Positions 12,891-24,795 of a DNA stretch of 64,000 nt are shown here, one piece after another (the first letter of the stretch is position 1; every line of letters starts with the position of its first letter). A model generated the notes under the pieces. The model ran no database searches, had not been told where the DNA came from, and saw only the letters and a program-made list of their open reading frames with translations. Origin of the DNA: Ophiura sarsii (Eukaryota; Echinodermata; Ophiuroidea; Amphilepidida; Ophiuridae); the NCBI GenBank assembly GCA_035610835.1, contig CM069456.1:27782234-27846233 (forward strand), read 5' to 3'. The position numbers and the translations under genes are program-made.

Positions 12891-14027
12891 TCTGCAACTT
12901 ATGGTGTGTTTTTTCTTCAATTTTAAGACATCTTTCAAGAGAACTACAACAGGGTGGATGGTCATCTTAGTAGAAACTCTTTAGTATGGGTGAAATGATG
13001 GCTCTGAAGATAACTTGGCTGATCTACAAAATGAATTATTCCTGTAGTGATCATGCATGTCAATATAGGCCAGGGTTCTCACTTAATTTTGAGCAAGGTT
13101 TAGATAAAACCGATAACTTTGGGTCCATGTTTTTATTATGTTTAATATGACAGGTTATCACAGTTCAGATTTGGACCACAGTCTGCCAACGAGAACCCCT
13201 GAGTAGGATTTGTCCAGGGATCTATAGCTAGCAGAGTTTGAAAGGTGGCATAATTGGGAGTCCATTCAGGTCAATGCTTTGACTGGTGAGCTCCAGATTT
13301 TAAATTAAGCTTAGTGGTTGGTTCCAGAAATAAATGCTGTATGGGATCATCCACTTTAGCTGGCTTTCAATAGTACACATACCATGCCATCATCCATAAT
13401 TCTTGGAAATTTGTCCAGTATCTCTGCAGTCTGCATACTTTCCATTAATCTTATCCTCGTGTGGAACGTTTTTTTCATGAGTTCAGCTACCCGACTTGCT
13501 GGGTGATTATTATAACGTAGCCACTCTAGCTGCTCTTTCACCTCGCTGTCTAAAGCCGGGGGATCTGGGGCTGGTTGGTTAGCATCTTTGCTCTTCTTAG
13601 GTCTTTGGGCTGTATATAAAAACAATAGTTATGATAAAACTGTTACCATACAGTTGTGTATTTGGGTTCATGGGCTGTTAGAGTGCGATAATGCAATACA
13701 TAGATTAATTGCCAACTTTCCACAGTCAACAATCAACGAAGAATAAATAATACTTGCCCTTTTTTCCATCAGCTTTTTGAGCCTTGGCCTTCTGCACTCG
13801 CAAGTACTTTAAACGAGCCTCTATGCGTCCTACAGCTGGGCGGTCTCCAGACTGTGTATACCATGTTTCCTATATAATAAATTAGAGCAATGCATTGGAG
13901 AAGACCAGTCACTGACATTTTGAAAAATAGGGCACTTTTTATTTCGATGACCAACATATTCTGTGAAGGACGACGGACACTTGAAGGCTGCCTCCTAGGC
14001 GAAGAGTGATTAGGCAATTTTCAAATG

Positions 14028-14118
14028 ACAGCGATAATAATAAGTCTGTAAAGCGCTTTGAGAGTGTGTTTACATTAGAAAGCGCTATATAAGAACGAAA
14101 TATTATTATTATTATTAT
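14028..14118 (+). repeat. retroposon 3' tail
   Basis: GTAAAGCGCTTTGAGAGTG, GAAAGCGCTATATAAGAACG and a terminal ATTATTATTATT run give the structure of a SINE/LINE 3' end common in invertebrate genomes. It lies in the intron upstream of exon 6 of copy C. Confidence 0.55.
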
Positions 14119-16765
14119 GTTGTGGTTATAACAAAGGGACAGCCGGCTATTTGAACCAACACATGCACAGATAACATTTTAAGTATGTGATTCTTATCCT
14201 CTGGTGTAAGTTACATAGAACCATCCATCATAGAAATCAAAAACTCATTATTGCTGAAATTTTGGACAAAAATAATGACTACAATGTATGACCACCTTAT
14301 AACTTGATTGTATGATGGCTGGGAAGAAAATGGATGAAGCCCTGAACCGTTACGGCTGACTCTCACATTTTTAGAGATAAATTCTGGTTGAAGCCCCAGG
14401 TGAAAACTTCCACAGCTGCAAAACTTAGGTTCATTATAATTAGATAATGGTTAATTAATATCTGAGGCGCATACCTAGCATACCAGCATTGATATCAGTA
14501 GTGAGATACATCAAAGTATTAGTGGATCACATGCTTGGTTTGGTGCTTGGTGCGATATCCCTATAGCAGCTTATCAATCAAGCTAAACTGGGATATAGCC
14601 CTGTAACCTAGGACTATGTGTGTACAGATACAGACCCGGGATGATCCCCTACTCTTTACGACAGAGTCCCTGATGACCTTTTAACATGTTCAGATATTGC
14701 TCTTCTGATACATGGGACCAACATATCTACGTGACTTCCAAACCATGTTGCGCTAATGGCATGCCTACTTCAATCTGTATGGTCTGAAGGAGACATGGGG
14801 CGAGGCTTCAGTCTAATCCAAACAATCTACTCGAACCCACATATTTGATAACTCAAGAATGCTTGATTTCACCCAAGAGTGTCAATCTCGCTCTGTACAC
14901 ATTGGCAATGTCCCGCTGCTTGCAGTATGTCAGGATAGTCGAGTCTATAACAAATTCCAATTTGTAACCTGTATGCCTAATTACTATTACTTACCCATCC
15001 TGTTTTCCCTCTTGGGTCTTTCAGCCAGGGGAATGCATGGCACACTGCCTGTGCCATCGCCTCCTTCATGAAAGAGGAAGGGCTGTTTAAAAAATAATAT
15101 AAACATGAATTTAATTAACTATCTGGTTACCATAGATCATTTACATGAAATACACTCTGTTGGTTAATGTTGACACAGTTGCAGAACCCAATACCAATGT
15201 ACTACAGTGTCGATCGGCCATCTCCTCTCTCCTGTAAAAGATACATGCATGTTATTTGTATCATTGACATGATATTGATACAATATACAATTATTTTTAT
15301 TTTGATGTATTACGAACAAAATACAAGTTGGTCTTATATACTATTAACTCAAAAAGTGAAAGGTTTTTAATGTGCCCTGTGATGCTGGTAATTAAGGGTT
15401 GTTACAAAATAATCACAATCAGATGCCTATCGATCCTTAGGCCATACAGCTTTTGACAGTGGCTAACTTTTCCTATAGGTGTGCACATTTTATTGACATA
15501 GTCTCATCCATAGAACGAGCCGTTATAATGACTTTCTCTAATATAAAAACAACCTCGATTTCTTGCTGTAAATGAAAGCTAGCTTTTAGAATTTCAGGTG
15601 TGTTAAACATGCTTCCAAAGTTTAATATAGATATTTTTGCTTATCCACTGCCGCCACAATATGACAATGATAATAAGTTAAATTAGGATAAAAAGTTTAC
15701 CTATCTCCATATTCCTTCACAATGTGACGTACGAGTATATCTGTTATGGTAGAATATTCCCTGTCAGTAAGTATGTGTACCCCTTTCTCTATCATCTGTG
15801 TGCCTTCTGCTGTTCCAAGCAAGATGTTTTTGGCATCCTGCAAGAAAGATAATAATTAAACATGCTACTTTTTAGTATTTTGATGCAAAATGAGCAGAAA
15901 CATGTAATCATGAGAAGGAAGTGGAATCAAAGAATAGGCCGAATCAGTGTATTGGCTAGCAGAGTCCTCATTAGGATCAGAGTTAGAAAATGGCTGGCAT
16001 CTTCCAAATCCCTAGAAACACTCAATATCAAGTGTCATTGTGCATTTTCTTATTTGTCAATAAAAATACAGTAGCTAAAAATTTAGGCCCTTAAGTATCT
16101 TAACATGGCTGTTTTTTTCTTGTTTTTTTATCGAGTTATGCCTATTGAAATGTGATAATAAGGATATTAGTTGGTATTCCACACAGATGTAGATTGGGTC
16201 ATTATATATTGATGGTATAAGTTTCATGTTTGTCGGTATTTGCCTATGGGGTCAAAGGTCAACCGAAATTTTCAAGATTTTTATGATTTTTTTTTGCTGC
16301 AGACCCATCTTTGGGCTAAGTCATCTGGTTATTAATGGTTTGAATAAACCCTCCTTGATTGGGAGTAATGTCAGTGATCTGTACAACATATCCCAATAGT
16401 TTGGAAATTCTCTGATCATTATTTTTGTGTGAGAGGGGGGTCTGAAAATGGACGAAAGCAAATTTTGTAAAACAAAAACCCATTTTGTGAGAGCTATATC
16501 TTCCTAACTAGATGAGATACAATTATTTAAAGGTGTATATCTCCCAAACTGAATATATTGGCCTTCAAACATGTTTGCGAAACAACGATACATCTTTGAA
16601 GGACCCACAAAGGGGGTTTGGTGTCGAATTTTGACGGCCATATCTCGAAAACCGCGAGTGCTAGTTTTTTGCAATGCATTCATTATGTCCATATGCTAGA
16701 AATGAACTTTAGCCAAATCTGAGAGGTGACCTGCCAACCCATTTGTTGATTTGGCATGGAATGAC

Positions 16766-17112
16766 CCCGGGGGCGCCAGTCAATTCTGTAAGTGTACAGG
16801 CTTGGCCAAAAAAACGTGTGAAAAGAGGTCTTTTTTGTCGGGAGACGCGTCACGCACGTAACGCGTTAGGGGTATCAAAAACGCCATTTTCATGAAATAA
16901 GGGGTACTTTTTCCTGGATAACTTGTTAAGGGGGTAAATTTTGCTCCAAAAACAATGAAAACAAACTTGTTAAGGGGGTAAAATTTGCTCTGAAAACCAC
17001 GCTAAAAATGTGTTAGGGGTCTTTTGCTGAAGGCCAAAAACTCTTTAGGGGTAGTTTTGGAAATGCTTGGCTACGCCTGTGTTCACTGGCAAACTTGACT
17101 GGCCCCCCTGGG
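16766..17112. mobile_element. hAT-type MITE with 8-bp target duplication
   Basis: The element is flanked by a perfect 8-bp direct repeat GGAATGAC (16758-16765 and 17113-17120). Its ends, CCCGGGGGCGCCAGTCAA and TTGACTGGCCCCCCTGGG, form terminal inverted repeats. An 8-bp duplication is the signature of hAT transposition. It sits in an intron of copy C, 53 bp from exon 3. Confidence 0.85.
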
Positions 17113-18126
17113 GGAATGACCCAAAATGACAAATGCCCACTTTAGAATTAAGAAATATACTTACAAAGAGAACAGCTTTCTGTTTTTTAAGAGGTGGTGC
17201 TTTTGCATCCTAGGTCGTTGGTGTCTTTTCGTCGCAAAGAAGAGGATCTTTCATACTTTCCGGGATTATAGAGGCAATGTCATCATCACTTAATACAGGT
17301 GTGTGCCTCCAAACTCAAACTGATCAATTTCAATGTTCACAGGTCCAACTCCAACTCCAAATCCAGGGGAACTACATGTAGTACTGGTATCATCAGGAGT
17401 TGATGTCCTCCACTCTATACAACCAAAGCTCATCTAAGTGGTAAATAAAGTGTATGGTATAATTGTTAAAACAATTGAAATGACATGGCTTTGTACTTTG
17501 TCATGAACATACCCGGAGGCCATCTCAGATATTGCACAGGCATACAATATATTATCATATAAATAGCCATTGTGTAATGATGTTAAGTGAAAATATTTCT
17601 TATATTTATAAAATAAATAGGTAAATTTTTACAAAATAAACAAAAATGGTGATGAGGAAACGCCCTAAGAAAGGAGATAATAAAGAAATCATGATTGGCT
17701 AGAATGCCTGCATGACCTTAACTGTAATAATTATGTACTTTTTATAATGTATTTCATGTAATTTCTTGGAATTGTAACATTATTATTGCTTGATCTTGTT
17801 TTTAACCATAATGTTATTATACAATGTACACTTTTTATCTCGATGTATTTTTAAAATTATGTGTATTTTTTATCATTTTGGCACATTGTAATTATTATTG
17901 TGCGTTTTATTTTAACAAGCTGTTCAGCGCATTGAAACATGTGTCTTATGGCTATATAAATGTAATATGTTAATGTTAATGTTAAAAATCATTAAAATGT
18001 TTGTATCATGTTGATGTTTCTAGTTTGTCAAGAAACCATTGATAGAATCTAAAACAACATTTAACACTTAAGTGGCCAACATGTTTTTCACTCCCATTTG
18101 TGGCCGGGGGTGCCTAGCCTATGGAC

Positions 18127-18485
18127 ACTTAAAGCAATACTATAAAGTGTTACAAACAGGGCGCCCTCTTTCACCCACGACTTTATATTTTTTAGCTGAC
18201 TGGGTTTGTTTTACGTAGATAAGGATACCTTCCAAACAATTTGGCTTAAAGTTGCTTACTTTTCATGTTATCAAGGAATTTGGAATTAAATTCGGGATCC
18301 CGGATTTAATTTCACAGTGTATTACTATAGGAAAGTGCATGTGCCTATTTAGTGCATTTTCGTCGTGACAAAACAAGTTCAGAGAACTTCAGAAAATATG
18401 GCTGTCCTTAGTCATGATTCATCATTTTAAACTGTTTTAACTCAAAACTATTTTTGAAAAAATCTTATAATATTGCTTTAAGTGT
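18127..18485. repeat. MITE with CTTAAAGCAATA termini
   Basis: CTTAAAGCAATACTATAA at the left is mirrored by TTATAATATTGCTTTAAG at the right. Non-coding, inside the same copy-C intron as the transposase ORF and 70 bp past its stop codon. Confidence 0.65.
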
Positions 18486-18557
18486 TAATATAATTAAAGT
18501 AACTTAAACTTACGGTATATGAACAGCTGTGTGTGTGTAAACCATCATGTAGTATCA

Positions 18558-21038
18558 TTATGCATGGGCAAATTGTAATGATACATACCAATGTCTATCC
18601 ATTACATCTACACCCTTAACCACATTAACAGGCCTATGATGGAAGAGATGATTCGGAAACATACATATTATTGCTTGCGGTGTAGTCCTGTTAATAGCAA
18701 AAGCATCGATGTGTGCATCATAGTACATCGTTGTCAATGGTTGAATTATGAAATGCACCACGTTATTATGCAGTAGAATGTATTCTATGTCCCCAAAATG
18801 AGGGTACTCATCATAACTATAGACAACCGTAGTGTTCCTTCTGTACTCATAGCCAAATATCTTTACTGAACGTGCCAAAATCACATGGCTATCAATATCA
18901 CAATTCAATAGTTGTGACAGCTTGTCTGAAATGGGAAATGAAGAAATCGGAATGTTGGCTTCAACAGTCGTGGCCAATTCTTCGCTGTCTATTGGTGCCT
19001 TCAACAGATAAAGATGGCACCGCGCATTTTGGTGCTTAGTAGCTAGAGTTTTCATGATATTTTGGAAGTTATATGAGGAATTTGCAAACGCTTTCAATTC
19101 CTTATGCTTGCGTTCCATTCCCATAGTCCAATACTGGACCATTGGACCCAACAGTCTTATGGCTCTAGGGTAGTGGGTGATGAAGTGTTGTTTTGGTGTT
19201 AGTGATCTTTCTGGGTATAATTGTAGGAATAATGTGTGATGTTCTTTAATAAGAGCAGAGAGGTAATATGTGGCCGCAATGCTTATGCTGGGGGCCATCA
19301 CCAGCTTGAAAATGTTAAGAAGCAGAAGAAATAATTTCCAATGTTGGGACTCTTCATCAACAAGGTCACCAATAAGTATGGGTAAATATTCCACAAGACA
19401 CATCATCTGCGCTGCTTTCTGTCCAGAAGATCCATTCGGATTATCCAGCTGGGTTTGTTTAATACAGTTGGGCTTATTCTTAATATCCACTGAGCCATAG
19501 TTGAAAGATGCAATACGACTATTTAATTGTAGAAGGGTAATCTGCTCTTCATCAATCAGGTCTCCAACAATCAACTTTACTTCCAATGGTAACACTCCCT
19601 CCAGAAAATCATGCATTAGATCAAAAGTACTATTTTCAATCACATGGAAGTTGACACTGTTGTTTAGGGAACTATTCCTAGAGATACCAGTTTTTGGCAA
19701 ATCTTCCATACTAAGATCTGACAGAAAATTGTCCTTATCACGCAAGAACTGCTCGTCTTCCTCAACCTTCACCCGAGTCTCTTCTTTAGGCATTTTACAT
19801 TCTCGGCAGTAATAATTGGCATTAAAGCCACATGTAAATCCTAGCATTGAGTGTAAAGACAAGTTATCTCCAATAACCTGAAACATAGGTGTTGTAACTG
19901 GCCCTGAAAACTCATCAGCGTTGATAATCAACTTGCTTTGTGCCAGGTCATTGAAATCATCAACAATTACCTTTAAAATTGCATCCATGCCATACCTTCT
20001 ATTTGTGATATGGCTTGATTTGGCAAGTGCAACAAGAAGCTTATTACTTGAACTTCCTTGACATTCAGGTGGCAATGCAAGGCAAGACATGTAAAAACCA
20101 CACAATTTATGGGTACCTCTCTGTGTACCTATTGGGTTACAGGTTTCAAAATCATCACTGTATAAGAGGAAGGGTACAACTAACTCCCCATTATTGCTGA
20201 ACTTCTCTTTATAGTACTGCCCATCCCGATATGAACTCAATATTGATGAATCATCTTGTTCTCCATCTAATTGTACAATAGCCTGCAAACTTCCTGGACG
20301 TTCTAATAATTGTTTGATTGTTTTTTTAATTGGAACATACTGAAATGTTTCACGTTTTTCAGTATGTTTAGCCCTGCCTGTTTTTCTGTCAACAACTGTA
20401 TGGTAGGATTTTCCCAATAACCGTTCTTCCGGTTCAATAAGAACACCTTGTTCCTGAACAAATTGTGTGAATTTTTTGTCTGAAGAAAATGCATTCAGAG
20501 GGTTTTCAAAAGTGTCAAATATTTGCAGTAGATTTTCTGCCATACAGGCTGATATTTCATTCACAAACTGTTTCACACACAAGTCTACTTCATGTTTCAT
20601 ATGTGAAAGTGTAGCTGTAACTAAATCACTGGTATGTTCTATTATAGTTTTTATTGTACTGTATGGAGTGTTGGTAGCTTTCAGTTTGGCAACAAAAATG
20701 GCAACGGAGTAAATGAGTTCCTCTGCTAAGTAAGGGGGTTCTTCAGCACTATCTGGATGGTCATTAACAGCAGAATCGTCTTCAACTGGCAATTCTTGCT
20801 CTACATAAATGTCATCTTCATCAGAAGTAGATTCATTTGGCATAGGCCTAGCTGTGGCATGCGTTGTTAAAACATGTCGTTTATATGTTTCAACACTAAA
20901 ACAAGTATATGTGCAATTATATTCACAACATTTAATATGTAGTTTGGTCTTAGCATACAGTCCATGTACATATTTCAGGTGGCCAAAAAAGGAGTTCACA
21001 CCATCTATCTCGTGTTGACATTGGAAACATTTCACCAT
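18558..21038 (-). CDS. C2H2-finger DDE transposase-like protein, intact 826 aa
   Basis: Single uninterrupted exon. Residues 1-60 hold two zinc-finger units (CFQCQHEIDG with HLKYVH; CTYTCFSVETYKRH). An acidic stretch follows (about 70-100), then a transposase-like core. Conserved acidic landmarks are LLYSDDFETCNPIGT near 294, VIGDNLSLHS near 389, DLMHDFLEGVLPLE near 473 and YWTMGMERKHKELK near 641; these are plausible DDE/D residues. This lineage of finger-bearing proteins is multi-copy in fish and invertebrates, and its core resembles CACTA/EnSpm-type transposases. That assignment is mine by motif, not by search. The ATG lies 21 nt beyond the splice donor of SAM exon 2 of copy C, so the ORF sits entirely in an intron on the gene's own strand. 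It has no stop or frameshift, unlike its two sisters, so it is either recent or maintained. No terminal repeats of the parent element were identified. Confidence 0.75.
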   Translation of the reverse strand: MVKCFQCQHEIDGVNSFFGHLKYVHGLYAKTKLHIKCCEYNCTYTCFSVETYKRHVLTTHATARPMPNESTSDEDDIYVEQELPVEDDSAVNDHPDSAEEPPYLAEELIYSVAIFVAKLKATNTPYSTIKTIIEHTSDLVTATLSHMKHEVDLCVKQFVNEISACMAENLLQIFDTFENPLNAFSSDKKFTQFVQEQGVLIEPEERLLGKSYHTVVDRKTGRAKHTEKRETFQYVPIKKTIKQLLERPGSLQAIVQLDGEQDDSSILSSYRDGQYYKEKFSNNGELVVPFLLYSDDFETCNPIGTQRGTHKLCGFYMSCLALPPECQGSSSNKLLVALAKSSHITNRRYGMDAILKVIVDDFNDLAQSKLIINADEFSGPVTTPMFQVIGDNLSLHSMLGFTCGFNANYYCRECKMPKEETRVKVEEDEQFLRDKDNFLSDLSMEDLPKTGISRNSSLNNSVNFHVIENSTFDLMHDFLEGVLPLEVKLIVGDLIDEEQITLLQLNSRIASFNYGSVDIKNKPNCIKQTQLDNPNGSSGQKAAQMMCLVEYLPILIGDLVDEESQHWKLFLLLLNIFKLVMAPSISIAATYYLSALIKEHHTLFLQLYPERSLTPKQHFITHYPRAIRLLGPMVQYWTMGMERKHKELKAFANSSYNFQNIMKTLATKHQNARCHLYLLKAPIDSEELATTVEANIPISSFPISDKLSQLLNCDIDSHVILARSVKIFGYEYRRNTTVVYSYDEYPHFGDIEYILLHNNVVHFIIQPLTTMYYDAHIDAFAINRTTPQAIICMFPNHLFHHRPVNVVKGVDVMDRHWYVSLQFAHA

Positions 21039-21299
21039 GATGAATTAATTTAAACTTACTTCTCCGTTGATTTTCTTCATAAACTTGATGCGGGTACCAA
21101 CTTGAGGTATCAGCTCTTTTAAAGCTACTTCATTGTTGCGAAGCTCAGACATGACATCTTTGTCAACACCATTTGCTGTTAAAGTAGAAAGAAATATAAT
21201 ATAAGTTTTAAAAATAATAATAAGGCCTAATACAATTTTTGGGCCATTCTTTGTCACGTGTGTGACAAAAAATGGGGAGGTAACCATGTATTTCTTTCA

Positions 21300-22940
21300 T
21301 GATTAGTAATACCAGCAAGTGATATGTTTACAAAAATAGTATTTTAGATACCTCAGGTGACCAGCAATTCATTAATTTTGTTTTCACAATAAAATTGTTT
21401 GTTGTTTTTGCAAGAGGTCAACAAAAGGGTCAACGTCCGTCACGTGTGTGACGTCACACGGAAGCAGGTTCCTCATGCTTTGTTACTTAAGTGAAAAACT
21501 CTGTGAATTCTTTGGGACTAATAAAATCACACTTTTACCAGTTCAAATATACAATATTGTCATAATAAAGACCGAGTTGGCTTAAAAAACAAATGTACCA
21601 TTATCGATCAATACATTTTGTTAACTATTGAATTCACACCCAAATCAATTAAAATGGTTAAAAAAACCTGATTTTATGATGGAAAAAAATAATTATGCTA
21701 ATTTATGCAAATTAGGGTCTATGGGTGATTGTTTTGTTTTGAAAAAATTGGTTTATGTAACTTTGAACACTTCTTAACCTAAAAAGTATAATTAAAATGA
21801 TGCAGTTAAAAAGTTTATTTTTTAGAAAAAAGGTTCACTTTTCAAAGAATGGCCCTTTTACAACATTTATAATTCACAGAAATTTGCTAATGGAATATTT
21901 GGATGGTGGTTGTTGAATATTCATCCATCTCCATGTATGAGTTAACCAATTATGTGTGAGCTATTGATCTGGTGTTTGATGGTACAACAATGCACTTGGT
22001 TATTACCACTTGGGTATGCGAATCCCAGTTTAGTCTGTGGACTGTGTGGATTTATATTTATTATGGAGTTGTAGGCCTATAGTCTATTGAGTCACATTTC
22101 CATATAGCCTAACAATCAATTTTATTGGACATGCACTATGTACACAACTATCGCTTATATTCATGATGTAGGCTAATTACGGTAATAATAATTCATTACC
22201 TCATTAATATGCATGTCAGCTATGGCCCCATCAATTGCTTACAAAACGTGCGCACTAGTACGCGACTGCAGGTCTTTGAAATACGTCAATGACTCGTGCT
22301 CGGACCTTATTTGGCATCTTTACGGGGAACTGTTTATTTTATATGCACCAATAAGTTTTGCTTAGTGCGTACGTTGTCAAAATGCTTGCATGCGCATTTG
22401 ATTGTTTACACGCTGCTATGTTGGTGATCACGCATTCATCTGCTGAAGGTTTTATCGTGGATTGTTCCATTAAAAATGTAGGTGGGACTAAAATATTGGA
22501 CTACTAAACCATCTATTTTTCAAAAAGGTAATTTCAAAATAAATCTATTTCATAAATCTATTTCATTAAATATCCGTTCATCATGAGGTACATTAATTTG
22601 CACCAGCTATATTTTCAGGCAATTAGGCCTATGCAAAATTAAAGCAAATTATTTCAGGCCCACGGAATTCCTCTGGCCTGATTTGCTTTGATTTCGCACA
22701 ATGTCCTCAATATAGATGGTGCACGGTAATTAACCTCTAAACGAATGTGACTTATAGGACGGTCGTTACGCTGTGTGTAAATGACTGTGTTGCTTGAAAA
22801 TACATTCCTTGAATTGAATCAAACAATCCAAAGTTTTAAGATTGAAATCCTGGCAATTTAAAGATTTTTGATTTGTTCTTGCGTGCAACATTTTGTATCT
22901 GCGCGCCATATAGCGTAGTACCACAGAATCAAAGCTAGAA
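21300..22940. other. AT-rich intron of copy C, no gene seen
   Basis: Part of the first intron of copy C. No ORF with family resemblance and no clear terminal repeats were found. Confidence 0.35.
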
Positions 22941-22947
22941 TCCAGTC

Positions 22948-23240
22948 AGCGCCATTTTGTTTTTCCACCATGGGGAGAAAATTGGGGGTATTCCAGCATT
23001 TTCCGTACAGTACACGAAAAAGAACGAGCGATTAGCGTCTTTCATGCGTCATTTAGCGCAAGTCAGATATTGCTCCGGCGCAGATGCAGGCAGCGCCAGC
23101 TCGGCGCGGAAATCATGTTCTAGACGCAACATACACACTCGCACATTGCGCCGCTACATTCGTTCTTTTTCGTGTACTGTTACGGAAATGGCCGGAATAC
23201 CCCCAATTTTCTCCCCATGGTGGAAAAACAAAATGGCGGC
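22948..23240. repeat. foldback element with arms of about 80 bp
   Basis: GCCATTTTGTTTTTCCACCA and GGGGAGAAAATTGGGGGTAT on the left are repeated in inverted order at 23160-23240 (ATACCCCCAATTTTCTCCCC, TGGTGGAAAAACAAAATGGC). The two arms also include the complementary GTACACGAAAAAGAACG and CGTTCTTTTTCGTGTAC. The spacer is GC-rich (about 23060-23150). No transposase is encoded. Confidence 0.85.
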
Positions 23241-23560
23241 TGTTGTACGTAAAGACATAGGGCCAAAATTTTGGTTCGGATTCTAGTTTATAATTCTGTG
23301 CGTAGTACGCAACGCTCTACACACCATGACATGCACACTCTCCCTCCAAAATAAAAAATAACTGTCCGAGAATTCATTACACGACTATCACTGATACTAC
23401 AAACACAAAGGCCAAAGGGTCTAGCCCAGGTTAGCCTAGGCAGTCTAGTGGGGTGCGAAGGATTTTTTTGGGGAGAGGCACGAAGTGTTATTTCACCAAA
23501 ATTAATTGAAAGCCAGATTTGAGGAACCTGTGCTAAATAGGATATCCCCAACTCCCCCCA

Positions 23561-23591
23561 CCCCGCCCCCCCCCCCCCCCCCCCCCCCCCT
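23561..23591. repeat. poly-C tract
   Basis: A run of about 22 C, preceded by CCCCGCC, in the first intron of copy C. Small ORFs coding proline or glycine runs across it are artefacts. Confidence 0.9.
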
Positions 23592-24503
23592 CCACTCCAG
23601 GCCAGACCCCCTTTTTGCGCACACCACTGCACTGGGCCTAGATAATAGGGCCCTACTTACATATAGCATGCATAGTGGGTCTAGTTGTATAAATGTAATA
23701 GATCTACACCTTCAGCTTCTATACACTCACAAGAAATATGCCGTTTAACCAAATTAAATCTTAAGAATGAAAAGTCTAAATCATCAAATACAAAACAGAA
23801 ATAGACATCCTCTTTTTTCATGAATTCAATAGTAGAAATATCAAATTCAGAACTAAAGTCCAAAATGAAATTTGCAACAGCAGACTTGCAAATAATGACA
23901 CCAACAGGAGCAGGAGAGGACATGGCAATACCGAACTAATCCATGCTTGACTGAGAATGAGACACCAATTGGCCGTCAGTGCCACACTACCGTACTGCAT
24001 GACTGATGAGAGATGTGCGTGCCTCGTCCGTGCAACCAGCGACGATGTTTACAAAGTTTTCAAATGTATTTTGTTCATTACGGTATCTATAAACATTGAT
24101 TAACAGTAAAACGCATATTTGTTACCTTTAAATGTTTCCACGAGGGAAGACATTCCCCACTCCACCAACACTCCACTCGTCCATTCATCCGCCATCTTAA
24201 AACTTTTCTGAATACAGTGTTGCCATTTCTTATACGATAGTTGCTTAAAATGTTGCCAAATGACATATCTTAACCAATTAGCCGTTTATGGTGTGTTCTG
24301 TTAATACCAATTGAATAACAAATAAATAACGCGTGTAATTTCCACTGTTTAAAAGTAAAATTCTTAATTTCCAGAATTGTTTTAACTTATTTTAAACAAT
24401 TATTTCTTATACAGCATATTTCGTAACTCGCAAAATTAGAGTGTATCTAGCCTATGCATGCACAGTCAAAATCGGACAGAGCTGAAACTCGGGGGAGAAG
24501 ATC

Positions 24504-24580
24504 GCGTGCGTGCGCGGACTCGAACGCATGACGTTCTGGGTCATAGTCACCGGACAACCACACCTTTCCACAAGGGAATC
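24504..24580 (-). other. degenerate tRNA-like sequence or SINE head
   Basis: The minus strand shows an A-box-like TGGTTGTCCGG and a B-box-like CGTTCGAGTCCG. Between them is a potential anticodon arm ATGAC-CCAGAAC-GTCAT. The loop lacks the usual T before the anticodon, and I could not close an acceptor stem. It lies in the roughly 600-bp gap between copies A and C. Confidence 0.35.
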
Positions 24581-24795
24581 ACTGCCTTGGGCAGTGGTTC
24601 CGTTAGCATATAAGCTTCAATGATTGTGCAATACCCCAGGGTGCAGCACGGTGGCGAATCTGGCATCTTGGCCGGAAAGGAGTAATTACACAGAAATTAA
24701 CTTCTCAAAAGCACTTTGGTCCTAGCAGTACTCTAGGTACAAATACAAACATTAACAAGTCTGATGATAAAGGTGGTCATAAACCTTGCAGCCAA

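Larger units (their letters stand above)
10030..24195 (-). pseudogene. SAMD3-like gene, copy C, SAM N-terminus, ten exons, several lesions
   Basis: Exons on the minus strand: 24126-24195, 21060-21175, 17165-17433, 15701-15837, 14995-15082, 13758-13869, 13383-13609, 11871-12036, 10892-11012, 10030-10337. Exons 1-2 join in phase to a 62-residue SAM domain: MADEWTSGVLVEWGMSSLVE, then ALKELIPQVGTRIKFMKKI. Exons 4-8 join cleanly and match copy A, with landmarks AFPWLKDP, HPASRVAELMKKTF and WLRYNN. The intron 13610-13757 uses a GC donor (GGGCAAGT). Lesions: exon 3 has a frameshift near 17302 and an in-frame TAG near 17220; the phase does not carry from exon 9 to exon 10; exon 10 shifts frame near 10225, between PFVLILGPSRF and AVDLCFKIHYIFNL. 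SAMD3-like proteins carry an N-terminal SAM domain, a protein-interaction fold. The lesions make a full product unlikely unless they are assembly errors. A transposase ORF sits in the intron 17434-21059. Confidence 0.65.

Noticed and set aside
22957..23286. 109-codon plus-strand ORF
   Set aside because: It runs through both arms of a foldback element; its two ends encode mirror sequences and no domain is visible.
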